DNA of 64,000 nucleotides from Megaustenia siamemsis (lineage: Eukaryota; Mollusca; Gastropoda; Stylommatophora; Ariophantidae): the NCBI GenBank assembly GCA_032433765.1, contig JAVIAB010000101.1, positions 65,071,640-65,135,639 on the forward strand. The letters run 5' to 3'. Shown here one piece after another: positions 1 through 12,204 of this stretch. Position 1 is the stretch's first letter; the number at the start of each line of letters is the position of its first letter. The notes under the pieces were generated by a model. That model was given only the letters and a program-made list of their open reading frames with translations, had not been told where the DNA came from and did not search any database. Both the position numbers and the translations under genes were made by a program.

Positions 1-86
1 CTGTTGTTGCATCTACTGGGCAGTTCTTTATGGCTAATAACACAAATAAAAATAAACATATATTCTGTTCAAGCTTTTTTTTTTAG

Positions 87-119
87 GTAGGCAACCTTGT
101 CGATTATCGTCCTGTTCCA
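87..119 (+). CDS. Candidate micro-exon, 33 nt (weak donor)
   Basis: A run of eleven T then AG precedes a 33-nt open segment reading VGNLVDYRPVP. The donor would be GTACAT, which is weak. Length and phase fit the series downstream, but the donor makes this tentative. Confidence 0.22.
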
Positions 120-317
120 GTACATCAATAAGATACACAGATAAGCATAGCCTACATTAATCTAATATATCCTTAGTTTGAAATATGTTTTCTAGATCTA
201 TATAGATTGTTTATATTTGAACTCACGGTGTTTTGGTTTTATGTTTTGTTCTGTGTGTTAATATCATCGCTACTCACTCGTATTGTGATGTCTTTCTATC
301 TAAATATGCGAATCACA

Positions 318-545
318 AGACTTCGACGGCCATGAGTCCAAGTCATTCCTTCGCATGAACGCGATGGGAGTTAAGATAGGCACAGCCAGAAACGAGAAAC
401 TTAGTGGGCGCGTAAGAAGACTGATCAACTAACACAAAACTAGAGTCGTCAGTCGCTGGACACTGCGGGACTTGCTGAGGAGGCGATCTCAGCACTTATG
501 GGAATGTTCGGAGTGAAATGGTGATGACCTGCAAATATATCAATA
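318..545 (+). mobile_element. I-type LINE, 3' terminal fragment
   Basis: The segment matches the C-terminal end of the RNase H-bearing LINE seen at 16560-16780, 33660-33885 and (reverse) 36690-36890. The shared landmarks are a Gly-Val-Lys-Xaa-Gly-Thr-Ala-Arg stretch, then VVSRWTLR, then the terminal WECSE-like Cys motif. It is broken by stops, so it is a dead 5'-truncated copy. Confidence 0.7.
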
Positions 546-964
546 ACTCTTTGAGAATCAATTCGCTATATCAAACTCCAGGATACGTATATGAACGTAA
601 ACTGACCGTTATAATTTGGAGCTGTAATGTTTGCGCTTAATTTTATTCTCAGTTCAAATTGGGCCCTGTTATTTGTTGTAAAAAAATTAATTAAAAAAAA
701 AAAATTACACTCACAAAAAGGATAAGTAGCGTGAAGTTAATAAGGGGAGATCATTCGTTTCATAGAAAGGCGCTAAACTAGACCATTACTTGCATTGTAT
801 GTGTGCATCATATATCCACATAGAGCAAACCGATTTCAAACAGCTGCACAAGTAGAACAGCAGCAAGTTATACAGACCACTTAGAAAGTTAGATCATGCA
901 AAAGATAGAGGTGTGTACTCTCTCACTTTCATGCGCAAACGGTTTATTACATACCACATATGCA

Positions 965-1855
965 TGTTAGCCAACCCATAAGAGACAGAGGAGATAAACG
1001 AGCTTCTATTTGAAGACAATTACGCACTAATACATGGGAAAATAGAAGACTTACAAGAACACTTTAATATACTCAGGCACAGGCACAAAACACAACATGA
1101 CAATCAATATAAAAAAAGACCCAGAAAACATGAATGTCGCAAAAAGAGAAACAGAGCATCAATACAACTATAGAAAACAAGAAACTAAAAGAAGTAGAGG
1201 GATTTTGATACATGGGAAGTCTAGTGACAAACGACAATTCACAAACAACAAAGATAGACTCAAGAAGCAACAAAGCTTATCAAATCATTGGACAGCTATC
1301 CCAATTATTGTCTATCAAGGAAATAAATCTAATGCCAAATAAGCACTCTACAATACAATCTTCATCCCAACGTTGTGCTACCAATGCCAGTCCTGCACCC
1401 TAGAAGCAAGAACAATAATAAAGTAACCACTACTGATATGAAATGTATTAGACGAATGATAGGTAACAACCTGAGAGATACAATCAGCAATGAAGAACTG
1501 AGAAAAAAAGCTAAAAATAACACACGTCTTAGAATACATAACGAACCAACAGATAAAATGGTTTTAGCTTCGTGATAAAGCAGAAAGATCAAAACATAAC
1601 ACAACTAGTCTTCAATTAACGTTGCGAGAACATCGGACCAAAAGGCCAACTTCGAAACATACGGATTGACGTCATTTTAGAAGCACTAGGAATCATAACA
1701 TCAGCAGAGGTGAACAGAAGAGTAAAAGACCACAAATTATATCTCCCCTCGACTCTGAAAGGCAAATGAGGAATAAAAGAGAAGAATATATGTATATCTT
1801 GTTTGTCAATGTCTACTACGCAATTTGACTGATTCAGCAACAACAAATTATGACC
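965..1855 (+). mobile_element. RTE-like LINE, 3' half of reverse transcriptase ORF (decayed)
   Basis: Translation in mixed frames gives EEINELLFEDNYAL, a linker with a MGSLVTNDN stretch (the YLGS-like motif region after the RT core), and IGQLSQLLSIKEI, which match the antisense copy at 8760-9240. The end (about 1615-1850) matches 11260-11440. Many stops and frameshifts are present. The EN and catalytic RT core are absent, so this is a 5'-truncated copy. Confidence 0.65.
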
Positions 1856-2351
1856 TTATCAACGTTGGTAATCGTTGACATGTGAGATAAATCCATCTCA
1901 TACAAGCCTTCGACGATAGCAGCTGGAAACATGTTTGACATTTTAAATATCTAACAGTTTCAGGTTGATACCGATGACGTAATAGTTTCAACATTCTCAT
2001 TATTACTTCAATGAAACTTGTTACATCTGAAAGAGAGATACAACTATTTCTAAATAATTGCATTTGAATATGAAAATATTAGAATATATATTCACTGAAT
2101 TAAGGAGATATATCCAGCAACAAATCTTGAAAGTTGAACTATTACCTGATTAGAAATAGCATTACCTCATCTAATGCCGAAGAACATGAACGAAAGCTAT
2201 TGATGATAACATTGAATGGCCGTGACAGATAATGAAGAAAAGGATTATTGTTAGTGCTCGCTGATAAAATTAAATCATTGTGTTAATGTTTCTTCAGAAA
2301 TTAACTAAATAATATCATTTATTAATATAAACCTCATATATTACCTTGCAG

Positions 2352-2372
2352 GTTGCAAGCGTTATTTCAAAC
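2352..2372 (+). CDS. Micro-exon, 21 nt (VASVISN)
   Basis: The acceptor is TATTACCTTGCAG and the donor is GTATGT. The body is 21 nt, phase 0, reading VASVISN. No transposon sequence was recognised around it. This is the first well-formed member of the series. Confidence 0.55.
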
Positions 2373-2899
2373 GTATGTAAATATTCTGCGACTTGAAGTA
2401 AATTCACAATATATAGAAATGAGAATAATTGAGATAATAGCCGGGCTTGTTTGTAATCTTGTATTCTCCAGCAGAGTTTTTTGTTGGCGATGTTTTAGTA
2501 GGTTTGGTCAATTTTCTCAGTTCCAAAACATGACTTCAGTTGAATTCTACTACAGTACATTAAACATTGTTATAAGAGACTTTATGACAGAAACTGTTAC
2601 AATGTGTGTGGTTAAAAATGCTTGTTTTACATCGGGTAGGGGAGAATTAATCACATTTTGATATACTTCTTCTTGTAACCGTTATTGGAGTAAAATTTCA
2701 TTAACATAACAAACTGGATATTCTAGAATATCCATATTTTTGTAGTGTCACAAATTTGAACCACTCCAAACAATTTTCAATCTCAAGAATGAGAGGAGTT
2801 TAATTCTATCAGGACATCTTCATTCATAAACGTAAATACATTTGTTTATGATTATAACTAGAATACTTATTTGGTAATTGAACAGACAACCGTGCAACA

Positions 2900-3480
2900 T
2901 ATTCAGCTATCACACTTGCTTTCTCATCCTCTAACGGTGGGAATGATGGAAAAAATAGTTACTGACGTCATCAATTGTCTCCGCTGATTTATGTCTACTC
3001 TCATTATGTGTGTCTCTGCGAAGAAATGCTTTGATGCCATCTTCCGGTATGTGCCTGTGTATCCCTTGTTCTCTCTCTTTTCATAATACCCCGTAATATG
3101 GTCTTTTGCCAAATAAACTATACATTAATACTAGTAACAGTCAGTATTCAGGGGTTCCTTATATGCTCGACTTCTTTTGCATCAGATGCCACAATATATT
3201 AAATTGTTACTGTTCTTTATATATAGTTTATTCTAGTATATGCTATGTTATTCTTTAATATCTATGGTACCAGCTTCTTTGCAGTCAAGATTTCTGAAAT
3301 CTGCTCAGTCATTTGCCATATCATTTCCAAAAATGCTTTGGTATATTCTGTTGACAAGGTTGCTTCGTACCGTCCTACTCGACTGCAAAAGCGACGATTC
3401 CTCTTTAGCTGCCTTGTTATAAAATGTTTAGCAGATAATTATAACTGGGGACCCTGGTAGCCAAACTACCTTTACATATA
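2900..3480 (-). other. Unrecognised coding-like remnant, antisense
   Basis: On the minus strand, 3480 to 3240 reads through a patchy frame including KAAKEESSLL and RTVRSNLVNRIYQSIFGND, interrupted by two stops. A second open stretch follows at 3112-2924. The composition looks like a decayed element polyprotein or a pseudogene, but I cannot assign a family. Confidence 0.2.
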
Positions 3481-3609
3481 TCTATTAAATCCAAGCAGTT
3501 TGTGTGCAGTCAATATGTTAAGTTATATGTAGTGGAGCAGTAACATAAAATTAATATATTCTGTATTCACTGTCGTTCAACATCAACTAAATAAACTGAA
3601 CTATAATTG

Positions 3610-3803
3610 GTTTCGGAAGAATCGGTAGCCTTGTTGGGAAAACGAGCCCACTATCTACCTACATTCGGAAAGCGGATTCCGGTGGAAGCAGTTTGTGAAT
3701 TGTGCTCGTGGTTGGTTAAAAATATACCCTTTATCGACCCAGCCGTTAGCAAAAATATATACCGGGGTAGCACTCTGGACAGGTGTGGAGTGCCATCTCC
3801 CAT
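3610..3803 (+). other. Unassigned open segment ending at a good splice donor
   Basis: An open stretch containing RIPVEAVCELCSWLVKNIPF runs to a GTGAGT donor at 3804. There is no convincing acceptor upstream and no ATG. It could be an exon of an unrelated gene or a piece of an unknown element. It is not divisible into the micro-exon pattern. Confidence 0.2.
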
Positions 3804-3911
3804 CGTGAGTTTCAATGTTTGAAGCGATACTATCCAGAAGTGTTCACAGACAGCATCTAAGGGTGAAAAACTCGCGTATCAAGACGCCGATTCAATTTTC
3901 GTACTTTACCT

Positions 3912-4385
3912 TTATAACAATCAGCATCATCATGTGCCATACCGGTTGGCATATGCGATCAATTCCTTCCACAATCTCCTATCTACAATGCATCGTATCA
4001 ATTCAGTTGTTGACCGTTTTCTGTGCCATGACACCAAGCTATCCAATACTTTCTGTCTATGTCGTCCGCCATTTCTCTTTCCATTTATTTTGCCAGTTGA
4101 AACCAAATATTCCAACTTTCCTCTTCACATGATGTCCTCGAAAAAAAAATGTTGATTGTTTCTTTGTGATGTTTTTAGGAGTTCCGTTTTAGTGTTGGTC
4201 TCTTTGAGAATTTCCTCATTGCTCTTTATAGCTGTGCAGGGAACTTTCAACATTCTTCTGAGAAATCTCATCTTTGTGGCCTCTAATCGTCTTTTTATTT
4301 GTTTGTCTACTGCCCATGATTCACTTCCATAGATTAGAATTGGTTAAATATAGCCCCGATGAATGTTATTTCTCACTTGGATTGC
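3912..4385 (-). mobile_element. LINE 3' end, antisense (AYANRYG terminus)
   Basis: Reverse reading gives VDRRLWKELIAYANRYGT then stop and a short TGATGATG tail. This is the same 3' terminus as 8500-8710 (+) and 46370-46800 (-). The upstream part is frame-broken. A 5'-truncated insertion. Confidence 0.6.
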
Positions 4386-4420
4386 CATATATTTTGTCCA
4401 TAATTAATTACTATTAAGAG

Positions 4421-4422
<2 letters not shown>

Positions 4423-4482
<60 letters not shown>
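4423..4482. repeat. (TA)n microsatellite
   Basis: About 58 bp of perfect TA dinucleotide repeat. Confidence 0.95.
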
Positions 4483-4776
4483 AGAAACAATGATTCTTAA
4501 ACTAATTTAATGTAAACTATTTCAATAACTGTATATTTCAAAGTCACTTGCCAAGTTGTTTTCAACATTGTCAATGAATGATGTACAAAAACACTTTTGA
4601 GAATGTGAATATTAACAACAATGCACAGATAACAATAATCACAAAATGAAATTAATACAAAAAGTACCCCTTTTCAAATGACGTTTATTTTAAACAAATT
4701 GATATGTTTATTTCATCATTTATTTATATTTGAAAGTGAGCAGCACATTGAATTGTTGGTAGTTATTTTCTAATTC

Positions 4777-5034
4777 GGAGCCGCGATAGCTCAGTGGTTA
4801 GTGAACTGGACTACCACGGACAATGGGTAGGGTTCGATCCCAACCGACGGCTTCCGGGTTCACCCAGCCTTAAATGGGTACCGGATTTTTTTCTGGGAAA
4901 GTAAAGCAGCACGGGCGTAATACTGACCACATTACCCCAAAAATCATGTGCTGAAGGTCTGTAAAATATAGGGTCACTAACACCATATTTCCCTATATGC
5001 CACTTGGCGTGACGGGGGTACTTTACTTTTTTTT
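4777..5034 (+). mobile_element. tRNA-derived SINE, complete, with 14-bp target duplication
   Basis: The 5' end is tRNA-like: an A-box-type TAGCTCAGTGGTTAG and a B-box-type GGGTTCGATCCC, followed by a non-tRNA body (ACCCAGCCTTAAATGGGTAC onward) and a T-rich 3' end. It is flanked by perfect direct repeats TTATTTTCTAATTC at 4763-4776 and 5035-5048. Related copies lie at 25225-25440, 32443-32670 (-) and 35093-35336 (-). The perfect duplication implies a recent insertion. Pol III transcription from the internal promoter is expected for the family. Confidence 0.88.
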
Positions 5035-5220
5035 TTATTTTCTAATTCAAACCTTCTGCCTAAAGTAGCATGAACAACAACGTAAACAAAAACAATCAAG
5101 GAGTATTTAGAAGCACAAACAAGAGATATGTGATAGTAAACGCTAGAAATAATCAAGTAAGTTGATAGAACTTTAGAAGTTGGTAGAACTGACTGAGATT
5201 TTCTATCTGAAATTACACAA

Positions 5221-5398
5221 ATGAAAGTTAGTTGAAACAAATGAAAGTTAGTTGAAACAAATGAAAGTTAGTTGAAACAAATGAAAGTTAGTTGAAACAA
5301 ATGAAAGTTAGTTGAAACAAATGAAAGTTAGTTGAAACACATGAAAGTTAGTTGAAACAAATAAAAGTTAGTTGAAACAAATGAAAGTTAGTTGAAAA
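5221..5398. repeat. 20-bp minisatellite, 9 copies
   Basis: The unit is ATGAAAGTTAGTTGAAACAA repeated nine times with three or four substitutions. It starts about 190 bp after the SINE and ends about 100 bp before the micro-exon at 5499, so it lies in the proposed intron. Confidence 0.95.
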
Positions 5399-5498
5399 CC
5401 CGACATTTCCAGGTGATGAAGATAGTGAATAGTAGTTTATTACACAATTTTTATTTTTCAAAAACTAAATTTCTTAAAGAAAATGGCTTCTCTTTTAG

Positions 5499-5522
5499 GT
5501 CACAGCACAAATTGAAGAATAT
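5499..5522 (+). CDS. Micro-exon, 24 nt (VTAQIEEY)
   Basis: Acceptor GGCTTCTCTTTTAG, donor GTAAGTAG. The body is 24 nt, phase 0, VTAQIEEY. Phase +2 of this exon contains TGA, which helps fix the reading phase of the series. Confidence 0.6.
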
Positions 5523-5582
5523 GTAAGTAGTAAAATGTAGATCTGAATTGTATGTGAATATGGGCGCCATATACTGTCTGAA

Positions 5583-6495
5583 TGGCCCAACCAAAAATCT
5601 TGTTCAATCAATGCACTGAGCAAATCTTTAAAAACATCACAGAGATGCCAAGCTCAAACATTAATGGAAAGATAATCAATAACCTAAGATATGCTGATGT
5701 CACTGTACTACTAGCAGAAAATCATAAAGATCTACAACAATTATTTAATGAAATAAACATGACACTAAATAAATATGGACTCGATATGAATATCAAGTAG
5801 AATAGCACTATGATCATAAGGCAAGAAAATTCTCAACAACTACAAACAATTAACAAAGTTGAAGGAATACATCTAGAGCCAGTACAGAGCTACAACTACA
5901 TGGGGCACACTGTAGCCAGTGATGGGAAATGTAAATCTTAAATAAACAAAAAAATAGGTATGGCAAAAAGTAAGTTTAATACCAAGAAAAGCATACTAAC
6001 ATCAACATAAATACTACCAGGGCTAAAACTATGAATAGCAACATGTTACATCTTCTCAATATTCTTGTATGGAGCAGAAACATGCACATTAGAAAAAGAA
6101 ATCAAAACATAAATTGAACCCCTTGAAATGTGGATTATTAGAAGAATAGGTAGAATTGGATGAAAAGAAAAGAAAACAAACGATGACGTCTTAAAACAAC
6201 TAAAAATTAAAAGAGAACTACTAAATACAATTAGAACAAGACAAATGCATTTTTTGGGGTATGTTGAAAGACACAGTAGCCGACTAAAAGTTATATTGGA
6301 AGGGAGCATGCAAGGTAAAATAGACAGAGGCAGACCAAGACTAACATGGACGAGTAACATCAAAAGATGGACAAGTCAGCCTATGATAATCTGCACTATC
6401 AAAACAAGAGACAAAGTGGAATGGCGCTCCATGGTAGTCAAACTTCGATGCGGAGACGGCACTCAATGATGCTAATGATGATGATGATGATGATG
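5583..6495 (+). mobile_element. 5'-truncated RTE-type LINE (family A) with 12-bp target duplication
   Basis: Matches the 3' half of the LINE at 47887-49814: RT motif region (NNLRYADVTVLLAEN, with the second catalytic Asp changed to Val), then a C-terminal region ending GDGTQ and an (ATG)n tail. Direct repeats ATACTGTCTGAA flank it at 5571-5582 and 6496-6507. It contains stops and frameshifts, so it is dead on arrival or decayed. Confidence 0.9.
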
Positions 6496-6689
6496 ATACT
6501 GTCTGAACACGTGAACCTCAATTGATTTTTGCTTCTAAACTTATGGAATCATTATTTCTTGGATATACACAAGCAGATTGTTCCAAAACAATGGGTGTTT
6601 GGCAAAGTCAGAAAGAGAATTACTCTCATGTATCTATTGGTTATATATATATGGCCCTTTTCGTCTTGTCAGACGGTCTAGTGGAGGCT

Positions 6690-7455
6690 ATTGCGTATTT
6701 TTTTGAGGTATTGTTTTTGCCGAATAGCTTCTCTCGTGGCTAATTCTACCAATGTTTGACAAACACACGCGGTCACATAATGAACAGATCAGGCTCGCTG
6801 GTCCACAGGGTTTACCATCCTTTTTCATGAGTCTCTTCTCTTCTAAGTCCTGTCTTAGAACAGTCTCAAATGTTGTTATACCGTTCCTTATACGTTCTCT
6901 CCATGATGTGCGATCACTTGCCAGATGTTGCCAGTCGTTTTCACAGATGGAGAAGTCTTTCAGAGATGATTTGCAGATATCTCTATATCGTAGTTTAGGT
7001 CTGCCGATTTGTCGTTTTCCGTGTTTTAGCTCGCCATATAGTATTTGCCTAGGAATGCGTTTTTCTTCCATCCGTTGGACATGCCCCAGCCATCTTAGCC
7101 TTCGACTTCTGAGCATCGACATGATTGTTAGGGTCTTAGCACGTTGCAGGACAGTTAAGTTGGTTATTTTGTCCTGCCATTTGATGTGCATTATTTTGCG
7201 GAGACATCGCATGTGGAAGACATTTAGTCTTTTTTCCTGGTTTGAGTATGTTGTCCAGGTTTCGGATCCATATAGTAGTGTGCTAAGCACACAAGTTTGA
7301 TATATTAAGAGTTTAGTCTTTTGAGTTAGTTTCGTGTTGTTCCATGCCCTTTTTGTGAGTTTGCCGAAGGTCGTAGCTGCCTTACCAATTCGACAGTTTA
7401 TTTCTTCATCAAGAGAGATTGTTTGCGTAACTATGGTTATATATATTAGCACGAT
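6690..7455 (-). pseudogene. LINE RT C-terminal region with zinc-finger-like tail (antisense)
   Basis: A 254-codon open frame on the minus strand. It begins in the region after the RT core (RIGKAATTFGKL), continues through RRLRWLGHVQRM and a GRPKLRYRD stretch, and ends with a C2H2-like tail (CSLCDRVC ... IGRISHERSY). This arrangement is known from non-LTR retrotransposons whose ORF2 ends in an extra zinc finger. The catalytic RT core is absent, so the copy is 5'-truncated although its surviving frame is intact, suggesting moderate age. A related fragment lies at 55075-55290. Confidence 0.75.
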
Positions 7456-7599
7456 ATGTATAGCGCTAAGTTTAATCTCCGGATAACTGGTAAAGCAACG
7501 CGATTTGAAACATCAAATGATGAATATAAACATACCATACTAATTTATTAAAAAGAAGACATTATGGGTGGTATTAGTTAATCTAGCTTATTCATACAT

Positions 7600-8715
7600 C
7601 TATATATGTGCTTTAAAGACTACACAAAAGCATTTGACAAAGTAAAGCATGTGAAAATAATCAATATGCTGGAGAAATTAGACATTGATGGTAATGATCT
7701 TCGAATCATAAAAAAAATATGTACTGGCAACAAACATCATTATACGAATACATTTACAAAATATATACAAATTAGCAACCAAACAAGACAATTTCAATAA
7801 ATAAAAGAAGGTGTCATAAAGGCTGTTCTGTCGCCAGATTTGTTTTCACTTTACAGCGAATATATTATGAGATAAATAGTAGACAAAAAAGGAATTGATG
7901 TCAACGGTCACAATATACATAATTTGTGATATGCGGATGACACAGTCTTAATAGCAGAGACAGAGCATGAATTACAAGAAATGATAGACATAATAGTAAA
8001 AGAAAGCAACAAAAAAGGTCTCAGTCTGAATAGTAATAAAGCAGAAGTAATGGTCATATCAAAGAAAGAATATCGTTACCATCATGAAACATAAAAATAA
8101 ACTAGAAAAATATGAAACAAGTGCAACATTTGAAATACTTGGGCATAATAATACCATGGAAGATGCACTAAATAAATAAAAAAATCAAAATAACTCAGGC
8201 CAAAATAGCATTTCAGAAAATGAAAAATATCTTATGCAACACATCTATGTCAATAGAAGTGAGAAAGATTGTTCAACGTGCTATATAGAACCAATTCTTA
8301 CCTATGGAAGCGAATTATGGACAGTAGACAAACAAATGAAAAGACTATTAGAGGCCAGATAGATGGGATTGCTTTCTCATAACAATGTTGAAAGTTACCT
8401 GGACAGCTAAAAAGACCAATACAGAATTATCAAAGAGGCCAACACAAAAAGGGAACTCTTAAAAACATCAAAAAGAAACAATCAAAATTTTTCGGGCACA
8501 TCATGAGAAGAGAAAATGTGTAATAAGTGGTTACACATGCAAAATAAAAGGAAAGAGAGATCGCGAAAGACAAAGAGAGAATATACTGGATAGCTTGGTG
8601 TCATGGCATGGAAAGGAAAACAGTCAACAACAGAACTGATACTATGCACTGTAGATAGAAGATTGTGGAAGGACATGATCGCCTACGCCAACCAGTAAGA
8701 TACATGATGATGAAG
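7600..8715 (+). pseudogene. RTE-like LINE, RT core and 3' end (decayed)
   Basis: The RT begins with CFKDYTKAFDKVKH (first catalytic region), and the YADDTVLIAE catalytic box lies at about 7932-7961, both recognisable. Later sequence reaches FFGHIMRREN and the VDRRLWKDMIAYAN terminus followed by a short TGATGATGA tail. Several in-frame stops (for example just before the YADD box) make it non-functional. The endonuclease is missing. Confidence 0.75.
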
Positions 8716-8759
8716 AGTGGTAATTTATCGCATTGTTCTTGCGCCTAGTGTCCAGGACT

Positions 8760-11190
8760 GGCATTGGAAGAACAACGTTGGTATGAAGATTTTATTGTAG
8801 AAAGTCCGCGTTTCCTCGACTTATTTTCTTGTTGGACACTAGTGGTGAAAGCTGCCCAATGGCTTGACAAGCTTTGTTGTATTTTGAATCAATTTCTGCT
8901 TTTTGTGAATTGCTACCTGTCGCTGGACTTCCTAGGTATTTAGATGTATCTGCTTGTTTTAGTTGTCTGCCGTCTACCATTAGGTAATGTTCTATTTTTC
9001 GGTTGCGATATTCATGGCGTCTGCTTTGTTGATGTTGATTTTCATGAATATGCAGGTGCTCGTGTAGGTCTTCAATTGCCAATGTATATGTGCTTGGTCG
9101 TCTGCAAATAGAAAGAATTTCGTTGATCTCCTCCGTCCCCAATAGACTGGCTAACTTACATATGTAGTCCTTGTATGTAATAAACAATAGCGGAGATTGT
9201 ACGCATCCCCTGACGTACACGAGATCTAACTCCGAAGTGAGTCAGTGCATGCGAGATATGTATTATGTTAGTGTTATTCGTTGTTCCATACACGTCTCAT
9301 GATGATTCTTAGTAATATTTTCGTCACATGGCTCATGAGACTAATAGTGCGATGGTCTTCAAAATCAGTGGAGCGCCTAATTTCTTCGGTATGTTTACAC
9401 ATATAGATTTTAGTAGATCTGTGGGTATGTGTCAAGTGGTATATATATCATTGAATAGTTTTGTTATGACTTGTACTCCCAACTCTCCTAATGTATGTAT
9501 CTCTTCGATTGTTATATTGTCGTGACCTGGAGCTTTGCCTTTTTCCGTGTGTTGAATTGTGACCTCCACTTCACTCTGCATTCTTGATGGTCCTGTGTCT
9601 TTGTTTGAATTGTTTAGTTCTGGTCCTTCATCAGCATAGATTTGACTGATATATTCTGGCCATCTTGCCATTGTCTTCTCCTGTCCCATTATTAGATTTA
9701 TTTCCTTTGATTTCACACATCCTGAAACTTTGACTTTTTAAAATTCTGTTAATTCGTTTAATTGAGTGTGCGTACATTTTGAGTCTTTCTTTTGTTGTTG
9801 TTTTTTTTTTCATTTCTTTACATTTCTGCTTTAACACCCCTTCCTTTGTTTCTATATATTTGTTCTGGATCTCAATCAATTATTTTTTATTATCTTTTAG
9901 TCACTGGTATTACTTCTGTTGATGTTTCTTGAACCGATTGTTTGAGCATTTTCCACTGTTCCTCCATGTCCTGTATTTTCTCAATAGCATTATATATATT
10001 GTGTACTATCGTACTGTACTTATCACGCATCTATTTAATTACTCTAAGCATATCTAGTTCTCTAATTTTATATTTCTGGAGATGCATGTGTCTACCGCAG
10101 TTTTATTCTTATCTTTCCAACTACTGGTACATAGTCATTACTGCAGTCTGCTCCTGGTCTTGGTTTAACATATGTTAGCCCATTCCATAAATCAATATGT
10201 TTGTGCACGTTTTTGTATGGGCTTTGCAATGTCCATAGTCGCCTAAGGTGTTGTTTGAACACGGTATTATCTATAATCATTGCATGTGTCCTTGCCCAAT
10301 CTATCCCCTCTGTCATTAATCTCTCCAAGGCCATGTTCCCCAGTCACATTTTGCACTTTAGCTGTTCCTACCTTTGCATTGAAATCCACTAATATCATAG
10401 TTATTTCTTGGGATTTACACTGTTCCATGGTCATCTCTTGCTCGTTGTAAAACGTGTCATTGTCTTCGTCTTCGTTATTACCTGTTGGTACATAAGCTTG
10501 AATTATGTTGACATCCATTGGTCTACCTTTCAATTTTACTAGCAGAATTGTGTCTGAAATCCGAAATATATTACATTTCCACTGTCGCGTTGTAGTAATC
10601 CTGCTTCTTTTCATCTCATTTCACATATTCCCAAGTTGTTCAATTTCATTATCTTCATTTCTTGGCTGATGTTTTCTATGTTACCAAACTGAATTGCTGA
10701 TCTAATGTTCAAAGTTCCTATTGCTAGTGTCTCTTTATTTGTGATCTTGCATACAGTAGCTTAATGATGGTCGGGTGTCACATGCAGCACATGACGCTTC
10801 CTTCCGGGCGAGGTGGCTGTGGAGTCCCCATTAACGTCTTTAGCTGTATATCTTACGTTGTGTTTTAACATGACAATTCTAGGCAATATAAGAAGGTAGT
10901 TTATCATATTCTTTTCCTTCTGTGCAGTGACTATATTAGTCGGAGATCGAAGCCATCGTCTCTATACATGAGATCCTCTGCCTGCCATCGGTGTGGGGAC
11001 TACAACCGGTACTACTTGTCGGCTGCTCCCACAACACCATCCACCACCTGCTCCAATGGCTTCAAGTAACGCTGATAGGGGGGGGGGGGGGGTAACCGGG
11101 AGCTTCACCTTTCCCAAGGGTGTCGCGAAGACTAGCGGAGGAAAGGAGACGTCTTACTCCTCCTTTAGAACTCTACCCTGCTAACTACTA
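8760..11190 (-). pseudogene. RTE-like LINE, near full length, antisense (EN + RT)
   Basis: Reading the minus strand from 11190: a GC-richer 5' leader (11190-10750); an apurinic-type endonuclease region at 10740-10090 (ISDTILLVKLKGRP, AYVPTGNNE, VDFNAKVG); a linker and RT N-terminal region at 9880-9430 (GKAPGHDNITIEEI); then RT C-terminal material at 9220-8792 (YLGSPATGSN). It is split across frames by several indels. The 5' leader and EN also match 49826-50690, which supports one family. Dead. Confidence 0.72.
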
Positions 11191-11194
11191 CATA

Positions 11195-11450
11195 GATGAC
11201 ATGTTTTAGACGACTGACTTGGAAACAGCATGAGAGATAAGATACAAAATAAAGAACCGATGAAAGAAATGTTGCGAGAACGCCAGCTCCAAGTATCGAC
11301 CACCAAAAGGATGGATTGAAGAAATATTAGAAACACTAGTACACATAAAACAGCAGAGGCAAACAAGAGCAAAGGCCCGCAAACGATATCTCCCCTTTGA
11401 TTATGAACGGCACATCAGGGACAAAAGAATAAAACGAAGACTAACTCACT
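11195..11450 (+). mobile_element. LINE 3' end fragment
   Basis: Matches the 3' part of the copy at 965-1855 (RPPKGWIEEILETL ... RYLPFDYERHIRDKRIKRR). It is followed by a CTCA-rich simple stretch to about 11515 that may be its tail. Confidence 0.6.
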
Positions 11451-11520
11451 CTCTTACACACTCACTCACTTTCTCGCTCACTCACTAACATTATTACACT
11501 CTCATTCACTCTGTTAACAG

Positions 11521-11535
11521 GTGGCGACGTTTCCG
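11521..11535 (+). CDS. Candidate micro-exon, 15 nt (VATFP)
   Basis: Acceptor ATTCACTCTGTTAACAG, donor GTAAGA. The body is 15 nt, phase 0, VATFP. The pyrimidine tract belongs to a simple CTCA-rich stretch next to a LINE tail, so chance is harder to exclude here than for other members. Confidence 0.35.
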
Positions 11536-11649
11536 GTAAGAATGTCTCAACACCATCAATCACCACCGCCGCGTATTTCCCCGCTCCAGCTCTCTCCCGT
11601 TCTCTGTGTGAGTTTACCAACACGATGAGAACAAGTATACATTGTGTTA

Positions 11650-11840
11650 GGGCTGCCTACGCATTGGTTGCATTGCTTTCATTTCTCCTCCCCAAGTTTT
11701 GTAAACTATTGCTTTAGTCACGTCAATGAATGCAACACATTGTCTCGCCAGATAGGTTCTATACACCACTAAAGTGCTTGTCGTGTGATTAGATAGCGTT
11801 ATCATTTTCATTATACATGTCATCTGTGTTGTCATGATCA
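11650..11840 (-). mobile_element. Possible LINE RT scrap
   Basis: The reverse frame reads CVAFIDVTKAIVYKTWGG, resembling the VDFTKAFD first catalytic region of non-LTR RT with the key Asp altered. It is short and isolated. The following 11840-12200 shows nothing I can name. Confidence 0.3.
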
Positions 11841-12204
11841 AACAAGATTGAGCTTTGTTTTCTGTGACTATGACTATGGCGAAGGCACCGGTATCACTGC
11901 AAACGAATTAAAATACATAACTGCTAAACTGCCAATGCCAGTGGAATAATCACAGTTAACATCTCATCTCATTGAAGGATCCAAACAAAGAAAGGCAGTT
12001 GCAATCTCCATCATAGCAGTTACAGCTCACACCAAAATACAAAATGTCAAGCGGCACCGAAAGTGAAAGCAGCTGAATATTATCATTCTTCTTACGATAT
12101 CATTCCACCGAAGCAATCGGTATATGGAAACACAATCAAGATCAAACACACAACTCAACGTGTGCGCAGAGCACGAATCTCAGTAGCTATATCATTCATT
12201 CATA

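Noticed and set aside
4777..4850. A true tRNA gene
   Set aside because: The tRNA-like head is followed by a shared SINE body and is flanked by a target duplication; the same unit occurs four times.
11590..11607. An 18-nt segment with GTGAGT donor (LSPVLC)
   Set aside because: The sequence is low-complexity CT-rich, so acceptor and donor can arise by chance; it immediately follows a better candidate.
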